The notes beneath the pieces are model-generated. The model made no database searches, had not been told where the DNA came from, and was given only the letters and a program-made list of their open reading frames with translations. Both the position numbers and the translations under genes were made by a program. Positions 14,996-22,659 of a stretch of DNA of 28,797 bases are shown one piece after another (within the stretch, counting starts at the first letter, position 1; each line of letters opens with the position of its first letter). Source of the stretch: Anaerolineae bacterium (GTDB taxonomy: Bacteria; Chloroflexota; Anaerolineae; 4572-78; J111); the NCBI GenBank assembly GCA_020433835.1, contig JAGRBY010000019.1, positions 1-28,797 of the forward strand, read 5' to 3'.

Positions 14996-16425
14996 TGGGT
15001 TTTGGAAATAACACTTTTACTATGCGAAGTCTCAATCTAGTAAAAATAATCAGTGGCTTCGCTGTAGGGTTAGCATTGCTCAGCTGTTCCCTTTTTATAA
15101 GCCAGGCACAAACACCCGAATCTACCTCGCCGGAATTTTTTATCGAAGCCGAAGTCGATAACTACACCCCCTACGTTGGCCAGCAAATTACATACGTTCT
15201 CAAGCGCTATCAGGCAGTCGATTTTCCTAATCCTCCCCATTACGAAGATCGGCCGTTTATTGGTTTTTGGGATACCCCGCTCATGCAACAACCTACGTAT
15301 ACCACAACGCTGCAAGGGCGAGAATATCGCGTTCATCCTACCCATATCGCCTTATTTCCTACGCTTGTCGGCTCGCGCACAATTGAACCGACCCAGTTAG
15401 TCATTCCCGGTGATGGTCCTGAGGCAGATACTATTCTTGAGAGTCAGGCCATTACCATTCAAGTTCAACCGCTACCTCCTAATCCGCCCGACCACTTTCG
15501 TGGTGCAGTGGGTCAATTTGAGATTAGCGCGGCATTTGATCCGCCTGAGGGGAAGATAAATAATCCAATGAATCTTGTTATAGAAGTTGCCGGAAGCGGA
15601 AACATCAACGCCTTAGTGGGGCCAACTACCCCAGACATCGATTTATGGGTTATCAACATGTTTGGAAGTGATACTGTCACGAATGTCTCTCTGAGTAAAG
15701 AAGTTGTTAAAGGCTCACGCCGATTTATTTGGAACGTCATCCCTACTGAAGCCGGTCAACAATTCTTTCCCGCTATTCGCTTTAGCTTTTTCAATCCCCA
15801 AAGTCAAACGTATGAGTCGATACGGACAGAACCAATTCCTATTACCGTTCAGGCCGATGAGAACGCATCACCATTTCTAAGTCCTATCGCTATACCTCAG
15901 CAGAATATACCCCACCGCACTATCGATATTCGGCATATCAAGCGTGTACCCAATAGGTTAATGCAAGCCGGCAATTCGACCTTGGCTTTTTTTGTTTATG
16001 TAAGTGGGATTATCATACCTGTTGTTTTTGTTGCCACTGTATGGAGGCATCAAGCGAAGAATAATAAGCGGGAGAAAAGTCCACAACTGCGGCGTAGACA
16101 GGCAAAACAGCAGGCCAAAGAGCGTTTAGCAAAGGTTGAAGTACGTTACGCTACAGCCGATACTCTCATATATCAAATTGTGTCCGACTATCTGAGCGAC
16201 GAATTTAGTACACCGATTACAGGCTTAACCACAACGCAATTGACCGCGTTACTCAAAAAGGGAAACCTACCCCCGAACCTCATTGAACAAACACATAATT
16301 TGCTTACTCAGATAGAAGCATCCCGTTTTGGGCCTACCGAGAAGTCTTTGGCAGCTCGACAAATACTTTTGCAAGAGGCTAATCATCTAATTGATGATTT
16401 AGAGCGTTTTTTTGCCCAGCGTTGA
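14995..16425 (+). CDS. BatD-like membrane protein
   Basis: The product has 476 residues from GTG, or 467 from the ATG at 15022. A signal peptide (KIISGFAVGLALLSCSLFISQA, roughly residues 17-38) is followed by an extracytoplasmic beta-rich part. It begins FFIEAEVDNYTPYVGQQITYVLK, the hallmark of BatD ('V....VyvGEpv.yt'), and continues with a second beta module (GQFEISAAFDP through AGQQFFPAIRF). A membrane helix (FFVYVSGIIIPVVFVATVW, ~347-365) leads to a basic cytoplasmic tail with a helical domain. BatD proteins work with MoxR ATPases, DUF58 proteins and VWA proteins BatA/BatB. None of these is in the window, so this BatD is an orphan paired with DUF218. The function in oxygen tolerance is by family only. 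Confidence 0.85.
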   Translation: MGFGNNTFTMRSLNLVKIISGFAVGLALLSCSLFISQAQTPESTSPEFFIEAEVDNYTPYVGQQITYVLKRYQAVDFPNPPHYEDRPFIGFWDTPLMQQPTYTTTLQGREYRVHPTHIALFPTLVGSRTIEPTQLVIPGDGPEADTILESQAITIQVQPLPPNPPDHFRGAVGQFEISAAFDPPEGKINNPMNLVIEVAGSGNINALVGPTTPDIDLWVINMFGSDTVTNVSLSKEVVKGSRRFIWNVIPTEAGQQFFPAIRFSFFNPQSQTYESIRTEPIPITVQADENASPFLSPIAIPQQNIPHRTIDIRHIKRVPNRLMQAGNSTLAFFVYVSGIIIPVVFVATVWRHQAKNNKREKSPQLRRRQAKQQAKERLAKVEVRYATADTLIYQIVSDYLSDEFSTPITGLTTTQLTALLKKGNLPPNLIEQTHNLLTQIEASRFGPTEKSLAARQILLQEANHLIDDLERFFAQR

Positions 16426-16455
16426 CTTCTACCAAACGCTACTCAAAAATATGAG

Positions 16456-16556
16456 AGTCCGACAGTCTCGATTGAGACGACAACGAGAATGAAAATTACC
16501 GTAGGACAAACTTAAGTTTGTCCTACGGTAATTTTTAGAGGAGGAGACAACGGATT
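16456..16556. repeat. Composite hairpin element, copy C (reverse orientation)
   Basis: Read on the minus strand this repeats the layout of copies A and B near 1.1 kb: a left end like CTCC..CT..AAAAAT, a palindromic insert, then ATTTTCATTCTCG, TCGTC, the hairpin GTCTC-AATC-GAGAC (16478-16465) and TGTCGGACT. The insert here is the perfect palindrome at 16492-16535. It lies between the convergent batD and histidine kinase genes. Confidence 0.6.
16492..16535. repeat. Perfect 44-bp palindrome, sibling of 368-411
   Basis: Two 22-base arms (16492-16513, 16514-16535) are exact complements with no spacer. The inner 26 bases differ from those at 368-411 by one compensated pair, A/T in place of G/C. 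A-rich and T-rich ends mean it could also stop transcription of the two convergent genes. Confidence 0.85.
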
Positions 16557-16558
16557 GA

Positions 16559-19132
16559 TTAAATTTGGAGTTGAAGGGGTAAAGTAACGCTTACCGTAGT
16601 GCCGGAGTCAGCTTCAGAACTATCGATTTCAATCTGCCCTTGGTGGGCTTCTACAATAGCGCGGCAGGTGTAAAGCCCCAGCCCTAAATTTTTGTTGGTT
16701 GTTTTCGTCGTAAAAAAGGGGTGAAACAAATGATCGCGATGGCGCTGCGGAATACCTATGCCGTTGTCTATTATTTTAATGCATACATATTCGGTATTTA
16801 TATTACTGACACAAACGTTAATAACCCCGCCCGCTTCTGCGTGCATATACCCCCCGTGAGAGAAGCGGTCAAAAATGGCATCACGAGCATTAAGAAAAAG
16901 GTTCATCCACAATAACTTCAAATGGCTAGCGCTCGCGAGGATAGTAGGCACAGTTTCTATTTGTTTTACCACTTCTATATCATTTTTACGTAAGGAGTGA
17001 GCAACCAACGAAAGCGCATCGTCAATCGTTTTTTGCACATCGGTTTCAAACCAATCGTAACTATCTTGGGTAGAGAAATCCAACAAATTTTGCACGATTT
17101 GTCTAATTTGGGTGCCGGCTTCTACGATATAGCCAATAATTGGATAATCGGGAGAGTCAGGTAACGCTTCCATCTCCATAATTTGAGCATTGGCTATAAT
17201 TATCGTTAGGGGGTTGTTGATTTGGTGAGCGATACTAGAAGCAAGCTGCCCCACCGCCGCCATGTTGGCTGAACGAAATAGGGAAGCCTGCCAACTGCGC
17301 TTCTCTGAAACGTCTTGAGCAAGAATGATAACCTGACTCACATCGCCAGGTGCTTTGAAGATAGGATAGGTTCGAACATCATGGTCTGCAAAATAGCCTT
17401 GATCAACGGCATCAGATTGGCTCTCCCAGTTTTTCTCTTCGCCGCTTTCAAAGGTAGTTTTCACAACTTCAATCAAACTTTTAGTGGCTCCACCCCATAG
17501 TGAGGTATCACAAACACGTCCCACCAGCGCATCCGGATGGGTTCCCAGGCGTTCTGCTTCAGCACGATTTATGGCGACTATTTTTAGGTCGCGGTCTATA
17601 AGATACAAGCCATCCGTAATACTTTCGAACAAAGCTTGCAAGGTTCTGTGATTATGTAGAATCTCCTCTTGTTTACGACTCAGATCTAAATATGCGGCTG
17701 ATAGATCGCGGAACATATTGGCATTTTGAATAGCAATCGAGGCGTGACTGGCAAAAGTATTAAGCAAAGTTTCATCGCCAGCCGAGAAAACGTTTGGGCG
17801 TGGGCTTTCAACAGAAATAGCACCGATAATCGCTTCATTTGTTTTTAGAGGGGCGACAAGCAGCGACCAGGCTGTTTTTTCCTCGCTTTGCCACAAGACA
17901 CGTGTAGTAGCCTGCTGTTGAATAGCTTGTTGAATAGCTTTTTCTCTTACTGTTTCAAGCCCTGCCGGTAATGGCTGATCATAAATTGAAGCTTTGGCTT
18001 CAAGTCGGGGGGATTGTGTGGACGGGTCGAGTAAATAGAGAAGACTATGACTGGCAATTTGAATAGTTTTGACAGCAAATTGAACGACCAACTCTAAAAC
18101 TCGGCGCAGATCAAGAGTAGTGCTGATAGTTTGACTGATCGTACTGAGGGCTTCGGTTTGCTGCAAACGTTGCCTAACTTCTTCATGAAGCCGAGCGTTA
18201 TCTATGGCTGCGGCTGCTTGCGAAGCAATGATTTGCATAAGACGTAGATCGTCAGAAATAAAACCATGAGAACCTTCGCTTCCCAAGGTCAATACGGCTA
18301 AGGGAGCGTCACCAGTGGTTAAGGGAACGGCCAGCCAGGTATCAATTGTGGGCGCATTGGCATGATTGGTATCCTTAAATTCCTGATCAGTAAGCAAAAT
18401 AGGGCGATTATTTTGAAGAACGTTCCAGGCAATTTCCGCAGAACGGTGGCGATCGGCATCCGAGAGCGGTTGATTTCCACTTAAAGTGACAACTGAATCG
18501 ATACGATGTTCGTTATTATCTACCACATAAAGGTAAATGTTACACACGGATGCCCCCGTTAAGCTACGAGAGATCGTCATCGTTGTGGTAAGAGTCTCTT
18601 GCAAATCAAGGGATTGGTTTATAGACTGACTCGTTTCATGTAAAGCTTTTAATTCATCTACACGACGAGACTCGGCGTGCAGTCGAACGTTTTGCAAAGC
18701 GATACTGGCCTGATTGGCCAACATTGTTAACCCTTGTTGGTGAGCATCAGTAAAAGCAGCCAGCTGGTGACTAACAACAACTAACGCCCCCATTGAAATA
18801 GTGGCTAACATCAATGGTTCAATGATAATCGATTTATCAATGGGAGAAGAATTATCCTTCCAATTTGGCAGATAAACAGTTTGATTATCTTGTAACATTG
18901 TGGCAACGAATTTTTCATCTAATAAACCAACAGCACTTATTATATCGCCTGTTCCTGCTATAGCTATGGCTTGTAAATGATCGCTTATTTCTATCCGATA
19001 GTAAAAAACAGCATACTCAACCGATGGCATGAATTTGAGAATAGTGTCTAGTACAATCTGGGCCACATTTTCTTGGTCAAAAGTGGTAGAGATCTGTTGT
19101 CCTGCTTCGAACAATATTTTTTGTAACTTCAT
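16559..19132 (-). CDS. Soluble hybrid-sensor histidine kinase, GAF-GAF-GAF-PAS-HisKA-HATPase
   Basis: The product has 857 residues from the ATG at 19132, with TTG at 19138 as an alternative. Domains in order: GAF at about 18-148, GAF at 178-314, GAF at 338-473, short coiled segments between them, and PAS at ~495-613 (SITDGLYLIDRDLKIVAINRAEAERLG). The dimerisation helix has SSIAHQINNPL with phospho-acceptor His636. The ATPase domain has N-box LWMNLFLNARDAI, G1 DNGIGIP, F-box FHPFFTTK and G2 LGLGLYTC, all intact. There is no membrane helix, so it senses a cytoplasmic signal through GAF or PAS ligands; the ligands cannot be read. It lies 32 bp downstream of the OmpR-type regulator on the same strand and should be its kinase. 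There is no receiver domain in the protein itself. Confidence 0.93.
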   Translation of the reverse strand: MKLQKILFEAGQQISTTFDQENVAQIVLDTILKFMPSVEYAVFYYRIEISDHLQAIAIAGTGDIISAVGLLDEKFVATMLQDNQTVYLPNWKDNSSPIDKSIIIEPLMLATISMGALVVVSHQLAAFTDAHQQGLTMLANQASIALQNVRLHAESRRVDELKALHETSQSINQSLDLQETLTTTMTISRSLTGASVCNIYLYVVDNNEHRIDSVVTLSGNQPLSDADRHRSAEIAWNVLQNNRPILLTDQEFKDTNHANAPTIDTWLAVPLTTGDAPLAVLTLGSEGSHGFISDDLRLMQIIASQAAAAIDNARLHEEVRQRLQQTEALSTISQTISTTLDLRRVLELVVQFAVKTIQIASHSLLYLLDPSTQSPRLEAKASIYDQPLPAGLETVREKAIQQAIQQQATTRVLWQSEEKTAWSLLVAPLKTNEAIIGAISVESPRPNVFSAGDETLLNTFASHASIAIQNANMFRDLSAAYLDLSRKQEEILHNHRTLQALFESITDGLYLIDRDLKIVAINRAEAERLGTHPDALVGRVCDTSLWGGATKSLIEVVKTTFESGEEKNWESQSDAVDQGYFADHDVRTYPIFKAPGDVSQVIILAQDVSEKRSWQASLFRSANMAAVGQLASSIAHQINNPLTIIIANAQIMEMEALPDSPDYPIIGYIVEAGTQIRQIVQNLLDFSTQDSYDWFETDVQKTIDDALSLVAHSLRKNDIEVVKQIETVPTILASASHLKLLWMNLFLNARDAIFDRFSHGGYMHAEAGGVINVCVSNINTEYVCIKIIDNGIGIPQRHRDHLFHPFFTTKTTNKNLGLGLYTCRAIVEAHQGQIEIDSSEADSGTTVSVTLPLQLQI

Positions 19133-19164
19133 GAGCAACTCGTTAACGGTTACGGCAATATATC

Positions 19165-19863
19165 TTATTCATTTGCAATAGTATAGCCGTGTCTAGGGAC
19201 AGTGAGAATGTATTGAGGGCTGCTGCTGTCATCCTCAATCTTTAAGCGAAGGTTTCTAATATGCATCCGAACCAAATCAGGGCTGCCTGTATCACTGGGG
19301 TAATCCCATAATTCTCGTAAAAGTCGCTCTCCACTAAATACTTGCTCAGGGTGACTCAAGAGATGATACATTAGATCAAATTCTACCGGGGTTAGCAGAA
19401 CTGATTTGGATTTAGTACTTAGTTGATAATTTTGGCAATTAAGGGTGAGGTCGCCCACGGTTAGGTGATCAGGAGTAGAATCTTTTTTACTCTGTGTAGA
19501 AGTTCGGCTAAGTATCGCTTTTACGCGCAGCAAAAGCTCACGAACATCAAATGGTTTTGTAAGATAATCATCAGCACCGGCTTCAAATCCATCAATTTTG
19601 TCTTCTACGCGTCCGCGAGCAGTAAGAAAAAGAATGGGAACCGTGTGAAGCAGCGGATCGCTGCGGAGTTCGCGACAGATCTCTAGCCCATCCATGCCTA
19701 ACATCATAACATCAAGAATAATCATGTCTGGATTGGTTCGGCGGGCGATTTTTAGGGCATCGGGGCCATTGTACGCTACACGTACTTGGTAATCTTTTTG
19801 CAAACTTCGGGCAATACTTAAAGCAACACGTTCTTCGTCATCAACTACGAGAATACTGGGCAT
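19165..19863 (-). CDS. OmpR/PhoB-family response regulator
   Basis: The product has 232 residues, the standard size. The receiver domain (1-118) carries Asp8-Asp9, phospho-acceptor Asp51 (IILDVMM), Thr in FLTARG and Lys in LTKPFD, so all active-site residues are present. The C-terminal winged helix (~132-230) shows LTPVEFDLMYHLLSHP, the recognition helix region DLVRMHIRNLRLKIE and the wing YILTVPRHGYTI. GGAG lies 8 bases before the ATG. It is the first gene of a pair with the triple-GAF kinase. Targets are unknown, but the 11-bp direct repeats at 20333-20351, just upstream of the divergent kinase gene, have the spacing such regulators bind. Confidence 0.94.
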   Translation of the reverse strand: MPSILVVDDEERVALSIARSLQKDYQVRVAYNGPDALKIARRTNPDMIILDVMMLGMDGLEICRELRSDPLLHTVPILFLTARGRVEDKIDGFEAGADDYLTKPFDVRELLLRVKAILSRTSTQSKKDSTPDHLTVGDLTLNCQNYQLSTKSKSVLLTPVEFDLMYHLLSHPEQVFSGERLLRELWDYPSDTGSPDLVRMHIRNLRLKIEDDSSSPQYILTVPRHGYTIANE

Positions 19864-20428
19864 AATATTTACTCCTGGAGGCTATAACAACAAACATGAT
19901 GAAATTGATGGTGGTTTCCTGAAATTTAGTAGATTAAAAGAATGTCTGAAGCGGACGCCTGCAAGATAAATAACTAACGCTCTTGCAGACGCGTAAAGCT
20001 AATAGATTGCTATTAAATTACATTTTACGTGTGGATTAAAAAACGACGATAGGTTCATGAAAAGGGTTATCGCCAGCGCGTTGAGAAAAATTGAGATTCA
20101 TGAGTAGAGCAAAATAGTAAAGCGTTGTTTGATTTGTCTACCGGTCACTAATAAGAATTGTTACAAACGAAAGTAAAGGAAGGTAAAATTAAATATATCA
20201 TAGACTGACACGAATCATTATAACGGTAAAAAAGTAGGAGAGCAAGCTTATTTAAAAATCTACAGAGCACCGAGATCTATCCGAAACAATATGAAAGCTA
20301 CTATCTGTACCAAACGGATGGTTATTTTCCCAATGTAACTGAGATGTAACTATATTATGCTAACATAGTCATGAAAACGGGGATGAATATCGTTTCGCTG
20401 AAGGTAACCAAGAGAGAGATACGTCGAA
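19864..20428. promoter_or_regulatory. 565-bp divergent regulatory region
   Basis: This region separates the leftward regulator-kinase pair from the rightward small kinase. It contains a hairpin CTGCAAGA (19959-19966) / TCTTGCAG (19981-19988), ~95 bases upstream of the regulator's start, possibly in its leader. On the right it has the direct repeats described separately. No credible gene longer than a dozen codons, no tRNA and no terminator with a T run was seen. Confidence 0.5.
20333..20358 (+). promoter_or_regulatory. 11-bp direct repeats over a -10 box before the small kinase gene
   Basis: ATGTAACT occurs at 20333-20340 and 20344-20351, a period of exactly 11 bp, followed directly by TATATTAT with a possible -10 (TATTAT, 20353-20358). 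Tandem half-sites with an 11-bp period in the -35 position are typical of binding by OmpR/PhoB-type regulators. The link to the neighbouring regulator is inference. Confidence 0.5.
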
Positions 20429-21298
20429 ATGCTAGCTACGACCTTAAATTACAATAATTGGGTATCTTCACTGTGGTCAATATGGCTGAACAGTATGTTA
20501 GACTCATTTACGTTGACCAATGTGACAAACCCGCTTCATGATCAGGGGGAAACTGTGAAGCCTAGACTGGAAAATAATAGCCAACAACTCTTAACGCCGC
20601 ATGAGCTAAAGGATGATATTTTGGCAACCGTTACCCATGAGTTGCGTACACCCCTTACCTCTATTCGGGCGGTTTCTGGAATTCTCCATGAAAATCCTGA
20701 CTTAGACATTAGGCAACGCGATCAATTTTTAACTATTATATTGGAAGAAAGCGAAAAATTAACGGGGTTAGTGGAAGAAATGTTAGACCTCGCCGAACTT
20801 GAGTTAGGCCGGGCCGAATGGTATCTAACCCAAGTTGATTTAGCCCAGTTAATTGGTGAAGCTGTGGCCGATGTTGAACAGTTGCTCTGCGATCAGAACA
20901 TCTGTTTACAACTGCGCCTGCCCGACCACGTACCGCTGATAATGGTTGATCGAAACCGGATCAAACGCGTAATTTTGTGCTTGCTAAACAATGCCATCAA
21001 ATTCTGCGATGACTCATCAGGTTGGATTGGAGTTCGGATGCATGTGTACGACAACAGCTTGCAAGTAGATGTTAGTGATAACGGCATTGGCATTCATGCC
21101 TCAGACCGCCATCAGATTATGGATGCTGAATTAGGTGGGTGGATCAGCAACACTTTCGGGGAAGAGCCTCAAACCACAAGCTTAGGTTTATTGGTAAGTC
21201 GTAATATTGTGGCTCATTTTGGCGGTAAATTATGGTTTGATGGTGACCTGCAACACGGCGCTAAATTTTCGTTTACGCTGCCCTTGCGAAGGGTATAG
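20429..21298 (+). CDS. Small sensor histidine kinase with degenerate ATP lid
   Basis: The product has 289 residues. The N-terminal ~55 residues are polar with no sensor domain and no clear membrane helix. The dimerisation domain has KDDILATVTHELRTPLTSIRA with phospho-acceptor His70. The ATPase domain has N-box LLNNAIKFC and G1 VSDNGIGI. After this the F-box is missing; in its place is a short segment (DAELGGWISNTFGEEP), and G2 reads TTSLGLLVSRNIV instead of GxGLGL. The final strands GGKLWFDGD and GAKFSFTLPL are normal. A kinase with a short lid could still bind ATP weakly or could act mainly as a phosphatase or a partner in a heterodimer. GAGAGAG lies ~10 bases upstream of the ATG. No regulator gene follows it. 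Confidence 0.88.
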   Translation: MLATTLNYNNWVSSLWSIWLNSMLDSFTLTNVTNPLHDQGETVKPRLENNSQQLLTPHELKDDILATVTHELRTPLTSIRAVSGILHENPDLDIRQRDQFLTIILEESEKLTGLVEEMLDLAELELGRAEWYLTQVDLAQLIGEAVADVEQLLCDQNICLQLRLPDHVPLIMVDRNRIKRVILCLLNNAIKFCDDSSGWIGVRMHVYDNSLQVDVSDNGIGIHASDRHQIMDAELGGWISNTFGEEPQTTSLGLLVSRNIVAHFGGKLWFDGDLQHGAKFSFTLPLRRV

Positions 21299-21355
21299 AA
21301 AAACTACGCCCTCAATATCTTCGCTCATTTAGGCTACTAAATATAAGTAGTTATT

Positions 21356-21817
21356 TTAGAGCGCACGCAATAAAGCCTGGACGATGTCCTCAATTTGGGT
21401 ATTAAACTGCTCTTCATCTTCCTCAAAATGGCTAAAAATCTCACGTACAGTTGCGTGTTCGGTACGATACCGAATATGAATGGCATCCAGATGAATTTGA
21501 TGCGTGGGTTCCACGGTATCATCTGTTTGGTTATACCATTGAACCTGTGCTTCATGAGCCTCAACTCTAGCCATTAAAGATGCCAGTTTTGCATCTCGAT
21601 CTAGAATCATGCTCTCCATTCGAGCAAGAAGCGCTAACATTCTGCGATTTTTCACCTGTCCTTTGCGGGCTACGTTTAGCCACTCATAATGCTCACGTTG
21701 TACGTTAAGATGTTCCCTATGAACAGATGCAATATCCGTAGCCGAAGAATCCATCTCTGGAGTAGAATGATTTTCAGGGTTACCATTGGTTGATGCGACA
21801 AATTGTTTTGTAGACAT
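21356..21817 (-). CDS. Hypothetical helical/coiled-coil protein
   Basis: The product has 153 residues; I do not recognise a family. The first ~28 residues are Ser/Asn/Thr-rich and probably disordered. Residues 30-100 are predicted helical with heptad-like patterns (HREHLNVQREHYEWLNVARK, then LALLARMESMILDRDAKLASLMARVEAHEAQV). The acidic C-terminal part is HFEEDEEQFNTQIEDIVQALLRAL. Tryptophans are few and there is no signal peptide or membrane helix. GGAG precedes the ATG by 7-8 bases. It is convergent with the small kinase gene and lies 189 bp downstream of the cyclic-nucleotide-fold gene on the same strand, so it could belong to the same signalling group. Confidence 0.7.
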   Translation of the reverse strand: MSTKQFVASTNGNPENHSTPEMDSSATDIASVHREHLNVQREHYEWLNVARKGQVKNRRMLALLARMESMILDRDAKLASLMARVEAHEAQVQWYNQTDDTVEPTHQIHLDAIHIRYRTEHATVREIFSHFEEDEEQFNTQIEDIVQALLRAL

Positions 21818-22006
21818 TTTTTGACTCCTCGACTAAATGCGATACCTTTAGTTTAATTTAAAATCATCTAAAATGCACTATCCAGATGCTGAGTTTTGAA
21901 TAGCCAAGTAGGATAGGTCATTACGCGAGGGTCGGCTCTAAACAAAAAACAAACAGAAACCACAAAATTTTTGTCGGGCTTATCTGTTGTCAATTTAGCA
22001 GCGGAG
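21818..22006. other. Spacer between the coiled-coil and cNMP-fold genes
   Basis: There is no gene, no clear terminator and no strong promoter pair. It presumably carries the promoter of the coiled-coil gene. Confidence 0.35.
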
Positions 22007-22477
22007 TTAACTTTCAATCATTCTCCCCAAAAGGGAGCGGGTAGCTTTTATACGTTCTACCATATCGCGCCCGGCTCGACGAACGATCGTAAATTCTAAA
22101 GTATGGTCAAGCCGGCAGGCATCTTGCAGCGCACGAGCATCGAACAAGAGGGCATAAGTGGGTTGAACGGCCCGGGTCCATGCCATTTTACGTTCTATCG
22201 GAAATAGACTTGACCAGCCAAAAAATTGCCCCGATCCTAGTCGATTTAAAGCGACACGGGGCTGGCCGGGAATGTCCATCTCAATTACAATCTCGCCTTC
22301 TTGAATGAGATAAAGCCCTTTGCCTTTATCTCCTTGACGATAAATAACTTCATTCCCACCAAATGCTGTTTCTTGAGCAATAGAGGCTAACTTCCGTAAG
22401 TGTTTTGTTTCCATGTCACGTGTAAGCTCAATCGAGCGAAGCATGGTTAACGCCTTGAGCTCGGTTTTGGACGCCAT
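22007..22477 (-). CDS. Cyclic nucleotide-binding-fold protein without DNA-binding domain
   Basis: The product has 156 residues. The jelly-roll is Crp-like: GNEVIYRQGDKGKGLYLIQEGEIVIEM is the first half, and GSGQFFGWSSLF followed by ERKMAWTRAVQP is the phosphate-binding cassette region. Compared with E. coli Crp, where the cassette reads GELGLF...ERSAWVRA, the ribose-binding Glu is Trp/Ser here and Ser83 is Lys, while the Arg is kept. A long C-terminal helix (DMVERIKATRSLLGRM) matches the Crp C-helix, and the sequence ends there with no winged helix. It is probably a sensor or protein-interaction module; ligand binding may be lost or altered. The start at 22477 has GGGAGG 7 bases upstream; an in-frame ATG 99 bases earlier lacks this and is rejected. 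Confidence 0.85.
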   Translation of the reverse strand: MASKTELKALTMLRSIELTRDMETKHLRKLASIAQETAFGGNEVIYRQGDKGKGLYLIQEGEIVIEMDIPGQPRVALNRLGSGQFFGWSSLFPIERKMAWTRAVQPTYALLFDARALQDACRLDHTLEFTIVRRAGRDMVERIKATRSLLGRMIES

Positions 22478-22564
22478 TGTAAAACCTCCCTGATTAGCTC
22501 CATAACACCGTACTAACTCTCTGTAAATAATTCTTCTACTGGTTATGGTTACTAATATAAAACA

Positions 22565-22598
22565 AAATCCCCCCAAATACGCTAGACATTTGGGGAGA
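22565..22598 (-). terminator. Terminator of the PAS histidine kinase gene
   Basis: CCCCAAAT (22571-22578) and ATTTGGGG (22588-22595) form an 8-bp stem with a 9-base loop. On the minus strand it is followed by GGATTTTGTTTT. It separates the kinase gene from the cNMP-fold gene. Confidence 0.75.
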
Positions 22599-22659
22599 TA
22601 ACGAGCTAATCAAATAAATAGTTTTTTTCCTGGCTAGGTAACCAGGTTTACTTCAGACT

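Noticed and set aside
19864..20428. Small RNA or leader peptide gene in the large divergent gap
   Set aside because: Only one modest hairpin and very short open frames were seen; no promoter-terminator pair encloses them.
22478..22576. N-terminal extension of the cNMP-fold gene to an upstream ATG
   Set aside because: The strong GGGAGG site sits 7 bases before the inner ATG, and the extension shows no conserved sequence.
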